Under the pieces are notes generated by a model. It was not told where the DNA came from, did not search any database, and saw only the letters and a list, made by a program, of their open reading frames with translations. The position numbers were made by a program, and so were the translations under genes. A DNA stretch of 64,000 nt from the NCBI RefSeq assembly GCF_000017165.1, contig NC_009634.1, positions 510,249 to 574,248 on the forward strand. Direction: 5' to 3'. Positions 27,795-37,746 of this stretch are shown one piece after another (position 1 is the first letter of the stretch; every line of letters starts with the position of its first letter). Source of the stretch: Methanococcus vannielii SB (GTDB lineage Archaea; AGJL01; Methanococci; Methanococcales; Methanococcaceae).

Positions 27795-28409
27795 ATGTTC
27801 AAAATTAGAAACATAATCACCATTTCAGATTATGTAACAATTATAAACATTATATTTGGAATGCTTGCAATACTACTACACGATTTTCGATTTATTTATA
27901 TTTCAATAGTGTTTGACGCACTTGATGGAGTAGTTGCAAGAAAAACAAATACTGTATCTGATTTTGGAGCGGAACTCGATAGTATTTGTGATGTAGTAAG
28001 TTTTGGAGTTGCGCCTGCATATTTAATTTACCATTACTTTGATTCAACGGTTGTACTTATTGCTTCAATGGTTTTTTTAATAGCTGGAGCATTAAGACTT
28101 GCAAGATTTGGAATACTCGATGTTAAAAATTTTATCGGGCTTCCAATCCCTGCTGCAGCGCTATTTTTATGTGTAGTGACTGAAACATTTTTAAAATATG
28201 GTATTGCTTCAAACTACTCTGTTTCATTTTTTGCAATTTTTTCAGGCATACTAATGATAAGCGATATTGACTACATAAAATACCCTAAAAAGCCATTTTT
28301 AGCAATATTTGGACTTTCAATAGTTTTATCTTTAATTAATATTACAGAACCGCTCTTTTTATGTGCCATTTTATATGTACTTTACGGGATATTTAATTTC
28401 AAAAAATAA
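27795..28409 (+). CDS. pssA: CDP-alcohol phosphatidyltransferase (archaetidylserine synthase-like)
   Basis: A 204-aa integral membrane enzyme with about six hydrophobic segments. The class motif D-x2-D-G-x2-A-R-x8-G-x3-D-x3-D is complete (DALDGVVARK ... GAELDSICD). It transfers an alcohol such as serine to a CDP-activated lipid; archaetidylserine synthase is my best guess, from similarity to PssA-type members. GGCGATAAT precedes the ATG. It is probably co-transcribed with the glycosyltransferase gene. Confidence 0.83.
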   Translation: MFKIRNIITISDYVTIINIIFGMLAILLHDFRFIYISIVFDALDGVVARKTNTVSDFGAELDSICDVVSFGVAPAYLIYHYFDSTVVLIASMVFLIAGALRLARFGILDVKNFIGLPIPAAALFLCVVTETFLKYGIASNYSVSFFAIFSGILMISDIDYIKYPKKPFLAIFGLSIVLSLINITEPLFLCAILYVLYGIFNFKK

Positions 28410-28601
28410 ATTAATTAAAAAAACTAATTAATTATCCTGAATATTTATTTTAAAATTTTAATTAGATTTTTCGTCATTTAAATTTATTTGGAACATTATC
28501 GTTAAAAATATGGTATATTCTACCGAATTTAGTATCCAAAAATATATATCAAATGTCTTTTATATTGTTATTTCGAATAAACCAAAATTAGGGGGGTAAA
28601 A

Positions 28602-29255
28602 ATGGCAGTAATTGGAGAAAAATTTCCAGACGTTGAATTACTAACTACACACGGCAAGTTAAAACTACCTGAACATTTTATTGAAGCGGGAAAGTGGTTT
28701 GTATTATTTAGTCATCCGGGGGACTTTACACCAGTTTGTACCACAGAATTTGTCGCATTTCAAAAACGATACGACCAATTTAGGGAATTAAATACTGAAT
28801 TAATAGGTTTAAGTATTGACCAAGTATTCAGCCATATAAAATGGGTTGAATGGATAAAAGAAAAACTCGATGTAGATATAGAATTCCCAATAATCGCTGA
28901 TGAAAGAGGGGATTTAGCAGTAAAACTTGGAATGATAAGTCCATTTAAAGGAAGTAATACTGTTAGAGCAGTATTTGTAGTGGATGCAACAGGAACAATT
29001 CGAGCAATAATTTACTACCCTCAAGAAGTTGGAAGGAATATGGATGAAGTCGTTAGACTTGTAAAGGCCCTTCAAACTGCAGATAAAGGATATGCAACGC
29101 CTGCTGATTGGCCAAACAATGAACTACTAAAAGAAAAAGTAATAATCCCTCCTGCAAAAGATATGAAAACTAGGGCAGAAAGACTTGAAGCCTGTAAACG
29201 GGGAGATATTTCTGGATACGACTGGTGGTTCTGTTACACTAACTTAAAAGAATAA
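28602..29255 (+). CDS. Peroxiredoxin (Prx6/1-Cys-like)
   Basis: A 217-aa thiol peroxidase. The peroxidatic cysteine is Cys46 in [13 protein letters not shown], with further cysteines at 198 and 211 near the C-terminus, as in archaeal peroxiredoxins that resolve through C-terminal cysteines. The long C-terminal domain ([12 protein letters not shown] onward) is typical of the Prx6 group. GGGGGGT precedes the ATG. A TATA-like TTTTATATTG at about 28557 lies upstream. It detoxifies peroxide, extending the oxygen-defence set of the window. Confidence 0.94.
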   Translation: MAVIGEKFPDVELLTTHGKLKLPEHFIEAGKWFVLFSHPGDFTPVCTTEFVAFQKRYDQFRELNTELIGLSIDQVFSHIKWVEWIKEKLDVDIEFPIIADERGDLAVKLGMISPFKGSNTVRAVFVVDATGTIRAIIYYPQEVGRNMDEVVRLVKALQTADKGYATPADWPNNELLKEKVIIPPAKDMKTRAERLEACKRGDISGYDWWFCYTNLKE

Positions 29256-29295
29256 TTTTATTTTATTTTATTTTACTTTATTTTATTTTATTTTA
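29256..29295 (+). terminator. TTTTA-repeat tract after peroxiredoxin, likely transcription end
   Basis: About eight near-perfect TTTTA units follow the peroxiredoxin stop at once. Archaeal RNA polymerase terminates in T-rich tracts, so this is a plausible terminator. Similar short TTTTA/TTTTTA runs follow the methyltransferase gene (about 30500-30517) and the second binding-protein gene (33188-33212). Confidence 0.5.
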
Positions 29296-29408
29296 AAAAC
29301 ATTCATATATTAATATATATCGGTTAGTATTATTTTTATGTGTTTCGTATGAATAATTATAAATATAGGGGGCATCTATTTTTAAATACTCTTAAAACGG
29401 TGGTTTAA

Positions 29409-30488
29409 ATGAACAGTAAATTGTTTGTAGATACTTTCCCATTACCTTTAGAAAGTCCGGAAAATATCGATAAAATTGTATTGGATGCCTATTTTGGTGC
29501 CCAGAAATTCTATTTTTTAAAGGCTGCAATTGAGTTAAAAATATTTGATGAATTGTTAGAAAAGAAAACAGTTGAAGAAATTTCTTCAAAACTAAAAATA
29601 GATTATGTATTAACCGAATTAATATTAAAAGCCCTTTATAAAATGAATTTGTTAATTTTTGATGAAGGTACCAATTCATACAAAAATACAATAGCTAGTG
29701 AAAATTATTTAAAAACCGATACTGATTACTCAAAAGTCTATTCAATTATTGCTTCACTTAAAAATATAGAACGGTGGACTAATTTATCGGAAACTCTAAA
29801 AAATGAATGTAAAAATGAATTAGTGGAAGGTTCATTCTTTCCAGAAATTATTAAAAGAATGGCAAATGATTGCAAGTGTTGGGAACTTCAAAAAACGGTC
29901 GAATATATATCAAAATTACCAGAATTTAAATCTGCTAAAAAATTACTTGATGTTGCAGGAGGCCATGGCCTATATGCAATCGGATTAAGTTTAATAAACG
30001 AAAATTTAAACGCCCATGTTTTTGATTTACCTGATGTAACGGTTGAAACTAATAAATTCATTGAAAAATACGGTGCAAAAAACGTTGAAACCATTTCTGG
30101 AAATTTCTTTAAAGATGAGTTTAATAAAGATTACGATGTAATATTTAGTTCATATAATCCCGGTGGAAAAAATCCTGAAATTGCTAAAAAAATATACGAT
30201 TCATTAAAAACGGGCGGAATATTTGTAACAAAACAAGCATTTCCAAACGAATCAACTAAGTTAAGTGATATTTTAAACAATATCGAGTGGAATTTCAATA
30301 ATTTTAGCAATGTCAAAAAAGGAGTGTCACGATATACGTTTAAAGGAGACCTTAGTTTTGAAAACTATATCTTGTATTTAAAAGAACTAGGATTTGAAAT
30401 AATTGACGTAAAAAATTTATCGGAAGTAACGGAATTTTCAGAAGATATTTACCCAAATAATATAATAATTGCTAAAAAAATTAATTAA
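29409..30488 (+). CDS. SAM-dependent O-methyltransferase-like protein
   Basis: A 359-aa protein with an N-terminal winged-helix/dimerisation region (AYFGAQKFYFLKAAIEL, then VEEISSKLKID) and a C-terminal Rossmann methyltransferase domain, SAM loop LLDVAGGHGLYAIG at about residues 179-192. This layout is shared by plant- and bacteria-type O-methyltransferases of small molecules. The substrate is unknown. It lies directly upstream, same strand, of four iron/cobalamin-type binding proteins, so it might act on a metal ligand or corrinoid. That link is only positional, and it has its own promoter region. Confidence 0.82.
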   Translation: MNSKLFVDTFPLPLESPENIDKIVLDAYFGAQKFYFLKAAIELKIFDELLEKKTVEEISSKLKIDYVLTELILKALYKMNLLIFDEGTNSYKNTIASENYLKTDTDYSKVYSIIASLKNIERWTNLSETLKNECKNELVEGSFFPEIIKRMANDCKCWELQKTVEYISKLPEFKSAKKLLDVAGGHGLYAIGLSLINENLNAHVFDLPDVTVETNKFIEKYGAKNVETISGNFFKDEFNKDYDVIFSSYNPGGKNPEIAKKIYDSLKTGGIFVTKQAFPNESTKLSDILNNIEWNFNNFSNVKKGVSRYTFKGDLSFENYILYLKELGFEIIDVKNLSEVTEFSEDIYPNNIIIAKKIN

Positions 30489-30614
30489 ATGCTCATTATT
30501 ATTTTATTTTATTTTATTTTCTTAATTTTTAAATTCAGGTTTTGACCATGAAATTGTGATAGTTAACATAATACTACTTTTTTTAAATAAATAATGATAT
30601 GATAATATTAATAA

Positions 30615-30629
30615 AAACTTTTATGTACT
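30615..30629 (+). promoter_or_regulatory. Shared promoter element, copy 1 (AAACTTTTATGTACT)
   Basis: This 15-mer occurs identically at 30615-30629 and 31998-32012, 81 and 68 nt upstream of the first two binding-protein genes. CTTTTATG may be the TATA box, with the flanks a regulatory site. The preceding gap 30489-30695 otherwise holds only T-rich and AT-rich sequence. Confidence 0.5.
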
Positions 30630-30695
30630 AAGTGTTATTTATTTAGATAATGTATTACTAACTTGTATTACTAACTTAAATGATATGGTGAAAAA

Positions 30696-31868
30696 GTGTA
30701 TAAAAAGGGAATTTTTGCAGTTATTCTTTCAATAATGATTGCAATTGGTTTTTCAGGATGCATTGATGCCTTTGGAAATTCTGAAAACAGAGGAATTAAT
30801 AAAAATATAGGTGTTGAAAACAATCCCGTAACGTTTATAGATTTAGCGGGGCGTGAGGTTACAATAAATGGCAAGGTTAACAAAATAGTAACTTATGGCG
30901 CAGCACTACGTCTTGTGACGTATTTAGATGCTTCAGATAGGGTAGTTGCAATATCAGAATCTGAAAAAACACAAAGTGCCAAATCTGCACCATATGTACT
31001 TTCAAACATTGAAAAATTTGAAAAATTGCCTGCTGTTGGAACGCATGGAAACCTAAACCACGAAGCAATAATAAATCTCAATCCAGATGTAATTATTATT
31101 ACTGGAAGCAGTACTACTGCAAGCGATGCAGATAACCTTCAAGAAAAAACAGGCATTCCAGTAGTTGTTTTAAATTATTACGGTTCTGGAAATATTGATC
31201 CAATATTAAACGATGGAGATCTTATAACGTCCCTTCAAATTTTAGGATTAATTCTTGAAAAGGAAAAAAGAGCAGATGAATTAATAAAATATATGGGCGA
31301 TATGAAAAAAGATCTTAATGAAAGAACAAAGGATGTTCCAGATAGTGATAAAAAAACAGTTTACATGGGCGGCCTTGCATGGAATGGTGCACGAGGTATT
31401 GAAAGTACCTATGCAAATGGCGGCGTAATGAAGATGATACATGCTAAAAACGTTGCTGATTCTATGGGAACTGTTGGACATATAACATCACTAGATAAAG
31501 AAAGAATTCTTGATTGGGATCCTGATATATTATTTATAGACGGTTGGGGCCTTAGTGCAGTTGTTTTAGATGACTATAAAAAGACTCCTGAATATTATAA
31601 CACCCTTTCAGCAGTCCAAAATAATGAAGTATATGTAACTTTACCATACATCTGGTGGGGCAATAATATTGAAACAATATATGCAGATGCTTATTTTATA
31701 GGGAAAGTGTTATACCCGGAACAGTTTAAGGACATAAACCCTGAAGAGAAAGCCGATGAAATATTTGAGTTTTTCGTTAAAAAGCCAGTATATAATGAAT
31801 TTCCAAGACCGGGAGGCTTTGGAAAAATTGATTTAAAAACAGGAACAATATCACCATTAGATAACTAA
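30696..31868 (+). CDS. ABC transporter substrate-binding lipoprotein 1 (iron/cobalamin type)
   Basis: A 390-aa periplasmic-binding protein of the type that carries iron complexes, haem or cobalamin. The leader ends at FSGC with Cys22 as the lipidated residue. The two-lobed Peripla_BP_2 fold shows at VTFIDLAGREVTING, NLNPDVIIITG and WDPDILFIDGWG. It starts at GTG after GGTGA. The leader is almost identical in DNA and protein to that of the next gene, so the two arose by duplication. It is the first of four consecutive binding proteins serving one permease/ATPase set (35871-37693). Confidence 0.92.
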   Translation: MYKKGIFAVILSIMIAIGFSGCIDAFGNSENRGINKNIGVENNPVTFIDLAGREVTINGKVNKIVTYGAALRLVTYLDASDRVVAISESEKTQSAKSAPYVLSNIEKFEKLPAVGTHGNLNHEAIINLNPDVIIITGSSTTASDADNLQEKTGIPVVVLNYYGSGNIDPILNDGDLITSLQILGLILEKEKRADELIKYMGDMKKDLNERTKDVPDSDKKTVYMGGLAWNGARGIESTYANGGVMKMIHAKNVADSMGTVGHITSLDKERILDWDPDILFIDGWGLSAVVLDDYKKTPEYYNTLSAVQNNEVYVTLPYIWWGNNIETIYADAYFIGKVLYPEQFKDINPEEKADEIFEFFVKKPVYNEFPRPGGFGKIDLKTGTISPLDN

Positions 31869-31993
31869 CATAATTCTAATATTATCCTTTTTTTAAAACC
31901 GTTATTATTCTTTTAAATTTATATTTAACGGTTTTAAACATTTATTTACTCCATTAATACTTTTTTTTCTAGTATGTGTATCATTTAATACAT

Positions 31994-32016
31994 ATCGAAA
32001 CTTTTATGTACTCGAT
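31994..32016 (+). promoter_or_regulatory. Shared promoter element, copy 2, flanked by ATCGA/TCGAT
   Basis: AAACTTTTATGTACT recurs at 31998-32012, here within a short inverted repeat ATCGA (31994-31998) and TCGAT (32012-32016). CGAAA followed by CTTTTATG reads as BRE plus TATA. The third and fourth binding-protein genes have comparable CGATAAACTTATA and CGAAAGTTATAT elements. Confidence 0.45.
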
Positions 32017-32065
32017 ATTCCATTTATTTTGATTATATTAATTATATCTTTAAAAGGGTGAAAAA

Positions 32066-33184
32066 GTGTATAAAAAGGGAATTTTTGCAGTTATTATTTC
32101 AATAATGATTGCAGTTAGCTTTTCAGGTTGTGTTGATAATAATGCTGGAAATTCAAACGATGTTTCTAAAACAATAACTATTCAAGATATGGCTGGAAGA
32201 ACAGTTGAAATTCCGGAAAATGTTGAAAAAATTGTTTGTAGCGGTTCTGGAACTTTGAGACTTGTTACATACATTCAAGCATTAGATATGTTAGCAGGTG
32301 TTGAATCTTGTGAACATGCGGAAATAAAGGGTTCGGGAAAACCGTACCATATTGCAAATATTGAATACTTTAAAACGTTACCTGTAATTGGTACTCAGCA
32401 CGTTGAAAATTTAAATCATGAAAACGTAATCAAGGTAAACCCTGATGTTATAATAATTTCATATTCAGAAGCAAGTGTTGCTGATGGAATTCAGGAAAAA
32501 ACAGGAATTCCAGTTATAATTATTAACTACGGTGAATTTGAATCATTCTGTGATAAAGACCTTGTTGGTTCACTTACGCTACTTGGTAAAGTATTAAATA
32601 GAGAAAAAAGAGCAGCAGAAGTTATAAAATTCTTTAGTGATTCTGAAAAAGACATTCAAAATAGAGTTAAAGGTGTTTCTGATAGCGAAAAACCTACCGT
32701 ATATATTGGAGGACTAAGTGCAAGAGGAGCACATGGAATACACAGTACTTCAAGTCAGTATGCGCCATTTGAAGCTTTAAAAGCTAAAAACGTTGCTTCA
32801 AGTCTTGAACTAAAAAAGCAGATTTTTGTTGACAAAGAAAAAATTATAGAATGGAATCCTGAAATTATTTTTATTGATGCAGGCGGATACAATTTAATAA
32901 GTGAAGATTACAATAAAAATCCCGATTATTACAACACATTAAGTGCATTTACAAACGGTAAGATTTACACAACGTACCCTTACAACTATTATACAACAAA
33001 TTTCGGTACTGCATTAGCAAGTACGTACTATATTGGAACAGTATTATACCCTGAACAGTTTAAAGATATTAATCCAGACGAAAAAGCTGATGAAATATAC
33101 GAATTTTTAGTTGGAAAACCAGTATATACTGTACTTTCAGAAAATTACCCTGGTTTTCAAAATGTTAACTTTTCAAAACAGTAA
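32066..33184 (+). CDS. ABC transporter substrate-binding lipoprotein 2
   Basis: A 372-aa Peripla_BP_2 protein, lipobox FSGC with Cys22. GTG start after GGTGA. Domain landmarks: ITIQDMAGRTVEIPENVEK, KVNPDVIIISYSEA, WNPEIIFIDAGGYN, LYPEQFKDINPDEKADEIYEF (conserved near the C-terminus of all four paralogues). The first 60 nt of the gene are almost identical to the previous one, whereas the binding-pocket regions differ. Different iron chelates or corrinoids may therefore be captured by each paralogue. Confidence 0.92.
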   Translation: MYKKGIFAVIISIMIAVSFSGCVDNNAGNSNDVSKTITIQDMAGRTVEIPENVEKIVCSGSGTLRLVTYIQALDMLAGVESCEHAEIKGSGKPYHIANIEYFKTLPVIGTQHVENLNHENVIKVNPDVIIISYSEASVADGIQEKTGIPVIIINYGEFESFCDKDLVGSLTLLGKVLNREKRAAEVIKFFSDSEKDIQNRVKGVSDSEKPTVYIGGLSARGAHGIHSTSSQYAPFEALKAKNVASSLELKKQIFVDKEKIIEWNPEIIFIDAGGYNLISEDYNKNPDYYNTLSAFTNGKIYTTYPYNYYTTNFGTALASTYYIGTVLYPEQFKDINPDEKADEIYEFLVGKPVYTVLSENYPGFQNVNFSKQ

Positions 33185-33254
33185 ATAATTTTTATTTTTA
33201 TTTTTATTTTTTTCGAATTTTAAACCAGTTCAATTTTTCTTTAATTGAATTAAT

Positions 33255-33267
33255 CGATAAACTTATA
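33255..33267 (+). promoter_or_regulatory. BRE/TATA-like element before binding protein 3
   Basis: CGATAAACTTATA lies 63 nt before the TTG start of the third binding-protein gene and matches the layout of elements before genes 2 and 4. It suggests an independent promoter within the cluster. Confidence 0.4.
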
Positions 33268-33323
33268 CGCTTGGCTACCGCAAATAATACTGTATTTTTT
33301 TTAATCGTAATTAAGGTGAGATA

Positions 33324-34442
33324 TTGGTTAATAAAATAATATCCATTTTAACCCTTTGCATCATAACTTTTGTACTGGGGTTTTCAGGATGTATTGAAGG
33401 TATTGAAGAAGATATAGAAAATAATGTTGAAAAAATTCAAATTATAGATATGGTTGGAAGAACTGTTGAAGTTCCAAAAAATGTTGAAAAAATTGTATGT
33501 AGTGGTCCAGGATGCCTAAGACTCATTTGCTATATGGATTCAGTGGATAAAGTTATAGGAATTGAATCTTTTGAAAGTAATGACTATATGGGAAGACCAT
33601 ATAGAATTGCAAACCCCCAATTTTCAAGTCTCCCCATAATTGGAAATGGCGGTCCAAGAGATATTAATGTTGGGCCCGACCCTGAAAAAGTAATGACCAT
33701 AATGCCTGATGTTATATTCATAACATATATGGAAGCAGGTAAAGCTGATGAATTACAGAGAAAAACGGGAATTCCGGTTGTAGTTTTAACATATGGAACG
33801 TTTGGAACATTTGAAAATGAAAAAGTATTTGAATCATTTAATATACTTGGAAAAATCCTTGAAAAAGATAAAAGGGCAGTTGAAGTATCTTCTTTTATAG
33901 AAGAAGTTCAAAAAGACCTCGATGAAAGAACTAAAGATATTCCAGAAAGTGAACGGCCTAGTGTTTATGTTGGGGCTATTGGATACCAAGGAACGCAAGG
34001 AATTGATAGTACTGAAGGGTCATACCCTCCACTTGAAGCCGTAAATACTAAAAACATTGCAAAAAATGCATCAACAGCTCATATTTTCATAAGCAAAGAA
34101 AAATTAATAGAATGGAACCCCGAATACATATTTATTGATGGCGGAGGAAGTTTTAAAGTAAAGGAAGATTATAATATCAATCCAGATTACTATAATTCGC
34201 TTGATGCATTTAAAAACGGTAATGTATACCTTCTTTTGCCATTTAATCATTATATGACAAATATTGGAACTGCACTTGCTGATTCATACTATATTGGAAA
34301 AGTACTTTATCCAGAAGAATTTTCAGATATCGATCCTGAAGAGAAAGCTGATGAAATATACAAATTTTTAGTTGGAAAAGAAGTGTATAATGTTATGAAA
34401 GAAGAATACGGCGGCTTTAAAAGAGTCGATTTTTTAAACTGA
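33324..34442 (+). CDS. ABC transporter substrate-binding lipoprotein 3
   Basis: A 372-aa Peripla_BP_2 lipoprotein, lipobox FSGC with Cys23. TTG start 4 nt after GGTGA (33315-33319). Landmarks: IQIIDMVGRTVEVPKN, TIMPDVIFITYMEAG, WNPEYIFIDGGG and the C-terminal EEKADEIYKFLVGKEVYN. It is closer to paralogue 2 than to paralogue 1 over most of its length, judged by eye. Same likely function of delivering a metal complex to the shared permease. Confidence 0.92.
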   Translation: MVNKIISILTLCIITFVLGFSGCIEGIEEDIENNVEKIQIIDMVGRTVEVPKNVEKIVCSGPGCLRLICYMDSVDKVIGIESFESNDYMGRPYRIANPQFSSLPIIGNGGPRDINVGPDPEKVMTIMPDVIFITYMEAGKADELQRKTGIPVVVLTYGTFGTFENEKVFESFNILGKILEKDKRAVEVSSFIEEVQKDLDERTKDIPESERPSVYVGAIGYQGTQGIDSTEGSYPPLEAVNTKNIAKNASTAHIFISKEKLIEWNPEYIFIDGGGSFKVKEDYNINPDYYNSLDAFKNGNVYLLLPFNHYMTNIGTALADSYYIGKVLYPEEFSDIDPEEKADEIYKFLVGKEVYNVMKEEYGGFKRVDFLN

Positions 34443-34556
34443 AATAAAATATAAATTTCTTTTTTTATGACGTTTTTTAATTTAATTTAAATATTCACTT
34501 TTTTGATATTTAGTATTACTAAATTTTTATTTTTATCTAAATTATACTAATTAAAT

Positions 34557-34568
34557 CGAAAGTTATAT
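34557..34568 (+). promoter_or_regulatory. BRE/TATA-like element before binding protein 4
   Basis: CGAAAGTTATAT lies about 58 nt before the GTG start. Its position and form parallel the elements before the other binding-protein genes. Confidence 0.4.
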
Positions 34569-34619
34569 CTATTATTATTACTTATTTTTTAAAAGTATTA
34601 TTAAAAAATAGGTGGTGCA

Positions 34620-35753
34620 GTGTATAAAAAAATAGCCAGTGTAGTTTTAATGTCGCTTTTAATAGCAACACTCGGAATTTCAGGCTGTATTGATAGTTCA
34701 GAGCCTCATTCTGATTTAAAAATAGATTCTAATAAAATTATCGTAATAGATGATGCTAAGCGAACTGTTGAAGTTCCAAAAAATATTGAAAAAATAGCAA
34801 CGTTAAATGGAGCACTTCGTGAGGTAGTTTATTTTGGTGAACAAGAAAAGGTAATAGGCCTTGAATTTAGGGAGTCTTCTCAAAAAACTACTGGAGCATT
34901 TCCTTCAAGTTTTGACCTTCCATATATTATTGCATACCCAGAACTTAGAAATTTACCTCCGATAAGAACTGGTTCAGATATAAACTTTGAAGGAATTTTA
35001 AAAGCTCAGCCCGATGTAATAATAATTGGAAGCTTTTCAAAAGCTGATGCAGATTCCCTTCAAGAAAAAGTAGGAATTCCAGTTGTAGTCATATATGTTG
35101 ATTCAATTGGAACCGATGCTCAAAACCAAAGGTACTTTGAATCAGTGGAAACCCTTGGAAAAGTACTTAGAAAGGAAAATAGGGCTAAAGAACTAATTTC
35201 ACTTTTTAAAGGTTACGAAGATGACCTTAAAAATAGGGTAAAAAATATTCCAGAAAGTGAAAGGCCAACCGTTTATGTTGGTGGAAGAGCATATAATGGG
35301 GCCCATGGAATTTTAGGTACTGACCCAAAGTGGCCACCATTTACATTAATTAATGCAAATAATATCGCATCAGGTCTTTCAGACGAAAGTATGGGAATTT
35401 ACATAAGTAAAGAAGAATTGCTAAATAAAAATCCCGATTACATTTTCTTAAGTGCTGCTTCAAAACATAAAATTTCAGAGGATTTAAAAGAACCCACATA
35501 TAAAGAACTCTCCGCATTTTCAAATGAAAACGTTTACATGGTTCCACCATATTGCTGGTATTTCTTTAACAAAGAACATGCACTTATAAACGCTTACTTT
35601 ATAGGTTCAATAGTATATCCTGAAGAGTTTAAAGATATTGTAATTGAAGAAAAAGCTGACGAAATATATAAAAATTTCCTTGGAAAACCAATATATGATG
35701 AAATAATGACCCACGCCTTTTTTGTAGGTCATAAAAAAATGGAAATTGATTAA
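34620..35753 (+). CDS. ABC transporter substrate-binding lipoprotein 4
   Basis: A 377-aa Peripla_BP_2 lipoprotein, lipobox ISGC with Cys23. GTG start after GGTGG. Landmarks: IVIDDAKRTVEVPKNIEK, LKAQPDVIIIGSFSKAD, KNPDYIFLSAASKH and EEKADEIYKNFLGKPIYDE. It is the most diverged of the four paralogues: the final lobe lacks the FIDGG segment. A distinct ligand is therefore likely. The permease gene follows 117 bp downstream. Confidence 0.92.
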   Translation: MYKKIASVVLMSLLIATLGISGCIDSSEPHSDLKIDSNKIIVIDDAKRTVEVPKNIEKIATLNGALREVVYFGEQEKVIGLEFRESSQKTTGAFPSSFDLPYIIAYPELRNLPPIRTGSDINFEGILKAQPDVIIIGSFSKADADSLQEKVGIPVVVIYVDSIGTDAQNQRYFESVETLGKVLRKENRAKELISLFKGYEDDLKNRVKNIPESERPTVYVGGRAYNGAHGILGTDPKWPPFTLINANNIASGLSDESMGIYISKEELLNKNPDYIFLSAASKHKISEDLKEPTYKELSAFSNENVYMVPPYCWYFFNKEHALINAYFIGSIVYPEEFKDIVIEEKADEIYKNFLGKPIYDEIMTHAFFVGHKKMEID

Positions 35754-35870
35754 TAATCAATCTTACTTTTTAATACTTTTTTAATGGTTTATATATATGT
35801 AATATTAACTAATTATTTATATGCAAGAATAATAACTATTTATTAATTTTACTATCGATTATGTGATAAT

Positions 35871-36920
35871 ATGGAAAATGTTACTAATAACTACAAAAAA
35901 TTCACTGCTAAAAAAATTTTATTTGGAATTATACTTTCTATTGTATTGATTTTACTAATCATATACGCACTTTGTAGCGGAGATTACCCGTTAACAATAT
36001 CCCAAATTATAAGTGCCCTTTTAGGAAATGAAAGTGGCCCTGTAAACCTTGTTATATGGAATATAAGGATTCCAAGAATACTAGCTGCAATAATTTGTGG
36101 AATTGCACTTTCAACTGCTGGTGCAGTTATGCAGTGTACTTTAAAAAACCCGCTTGCGTCACCATTTACACTTGGAGTTTCACAAGGCGCAATGTTTGGT
36201 GCTTGTCTTGCAATAGTGTTTTTTGGAGTTGGAAGTTCAACAAGTGCCGGTAAAATATCCGTAATAAGCCACTATCCGATAACAGTATTTGCATTTTTAG
36301 GTTCATTACTTGGAGTAGCTGCAATATTACTCATTTCAAGGTTAAAAAATCTTGCTCCTGAAGCCCTTGTACTTGCAGGGGTTGCAGTAAGTTCACTATT
36401 TACGGCTGGAACAACACTTCTACAATACTTTGCAGACTCCATACAACTTGCAGCAATGGTTTACTGGTCTTTTGGAGACCTTGGAAGGCCCCTTTGGCCA
36501 GAAGTAAAGATTATGGCGGTTGTAACTACGATTTCATTAATCTACTTTATATATAAAAGGTGGGATTACAATGCCCTTGAAAGTGGGGAAGAAACTGCTA
36601 AGTCATTAGGCGTACATACTGACAGAGTAAGAATCATGGGGATGTTATTTTCCTCCCTTGTAACATCAGTTTGTGTTGCATTCTTAGGTATAATAGGATT
36701 TGTAGGCCTCATATGTCCACATATTGTAAGAATAACTGTTGGCGGGGATTATAGACATTTAATTCCACTTTGTGCACTATTTGGTGCAATACTCGTACTT
36801 GCCGCAGATACTTTTGCTAGAACCATTATTTCGCCGATAGTACTTCCAGTAGGTATTTTAACCTCGTTTTTAGGGGCCCCAATGTTTTTGTACTTACTTA
36901 TGAAGATGTATAAAAAATAA
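35871..36920 (+). CDS. FecCD-family ABC transporter permease
   Basis: A 349-aa integral membrane protein with about ten hydrophobic helices, typical of BtuC/FhuB/FecCD permeases for iron complexes or cobalamin. Diagnostic segments are [33 protein letters not shown] and the C-terminal [29 protein letters not shown] precedes the ATG, and a TATA-like TTTATATATATG lies near 35785. The ATPase gene begins 14 bp after the stop, so permease and ATPase are co-transcribed. Confidence 0.95.
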   Translation: MENVTNNYKKFTAKKILFGIILSIVLILLIIYALCSGDYPLTISQIISALLGNESGPVNLVIWNIRIPRILAAIICGIALSTAGAVMQCTLKNPLASPFTLGVSQGAMFGACLAIVFFGVGSSTSAGKISVISHYPITVFAFLGSLLGVAAILLISRLKNLAPEALVLAGVAVSSLFTAGTTLLQYFADSIQLAAMVYWSFGDLGRPLWPEVKIMAVVTTISLIYFIYKRWDYNALESGEETAKSLGVHTDRVRIMGMLFSSLVTSVCVAFLGIIGFVGLICPHIVRITVGGDYRHLIPLCALFGAILVLAADTFARTIISPIVLPVGILTSFLGAPMFLYLLMKMYKK

Positions 36921-36934
36921 TTAAGGTGGTAAAA

Positions 36935-37693
36935 ATGATAGTTTCAGTAGATGACGTTGAATTTAAATATAAAAGTATCCAAATACTAAAAGACGTCAAA
37001 TTTGAAGTAAAAAGTGGTGAAATTGTATCCATTTTAGGAATAAACGGGGCAGGAAAGACTACATTAATGAAGTGTATAAATAAAATACTTGCTCCAAAAA
37101 AAGGAACAATCCTAATTGAAAATAGCGATTTAAGCAAAATAAATAGACATGATCTGGCAAAAAAAGTAGGATATGTCCCTCAAAGGTCAAATGGAAACTT
37201 TATGACCGTATTTGATTCTCTTCTTTTAGGTAGACGACCGCATATAAAATGGGAAGTTTCAAAAAAAGACATTGAAATTACTGAAAACGTACTTAAACTT
37301 CTTGACCTTGAAAAATACGCACTTAGAAATACCAATGAATTAAGCGGTGGAGAACTTCAAAAAGTAATAATCGGGCGAGCCCTTGTACAGGAGCCACAAA
37401 TAATATTACTTGATGAACCTACAAACAATCTCGACTTGAAAAACCAGCTTGAAGTCATGAAAATATTAAAAGAAGTTTCTAAAAAGAATAACATTACATC
37501 AATAATAGTAATGCATGACATTAATTTATCTTTACGATATTGCGATAAATTTTTAATGCTAAAAGATGGAAGCGTATTTGCAGAAGGCGGAAAAGAAATA
37601 ATAACTTCGAAAAATATCATGGAAGTATATGGCGTAAATACGCAAGTTCATGAGTTTAATGGCCATCTTACGATAATTCCTGAAGAAAGTTAA
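36935..37693 (+). CDS. ABC transporter ATPase, iron/cobalamin type
   Basis: A 252-aa ABC ATPase. Walker A is GINGAGKTT, the signature LSGGELQKV and Walker [12 protein letters not shown], followed by the switch histidine in VMHDINLS. This subgroup energises FecCD permeases. ATG 36935 follows GGTGGT by 4 nt; the in-frame GTG at 36926 is inside that site. It is the only ATPase available in the cluster for four binding proteins. Confidence 0.95.
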   Translation: MIVSVDDVEFKYKSIQILKDVKFEVKSGEIVSILGINGAGKTTLMKCINKILAPKKGTILIENSDLSKINRHDLAKKVGYVPQRSNGNFMTVFDSLLLGRRPHIKWEVSKKDIEITENVLKLLDLEKYALRNTNELSGGELQKVIIGRALVQEPQIILLDEPTNNLDLKNQLEVMKILKEVSKKNNITSIIVMHDINLSLRYCDKFLMLKDGSVFAEGGKEIITSKNIMEVYGVNTQVHEFNGHLTIIPEES

Positions 37694-37746
37694 TAAAAAT
37701 GTATTTACTTAAAATTACGCATAAATAACTAAAAATACCTAGCTAC

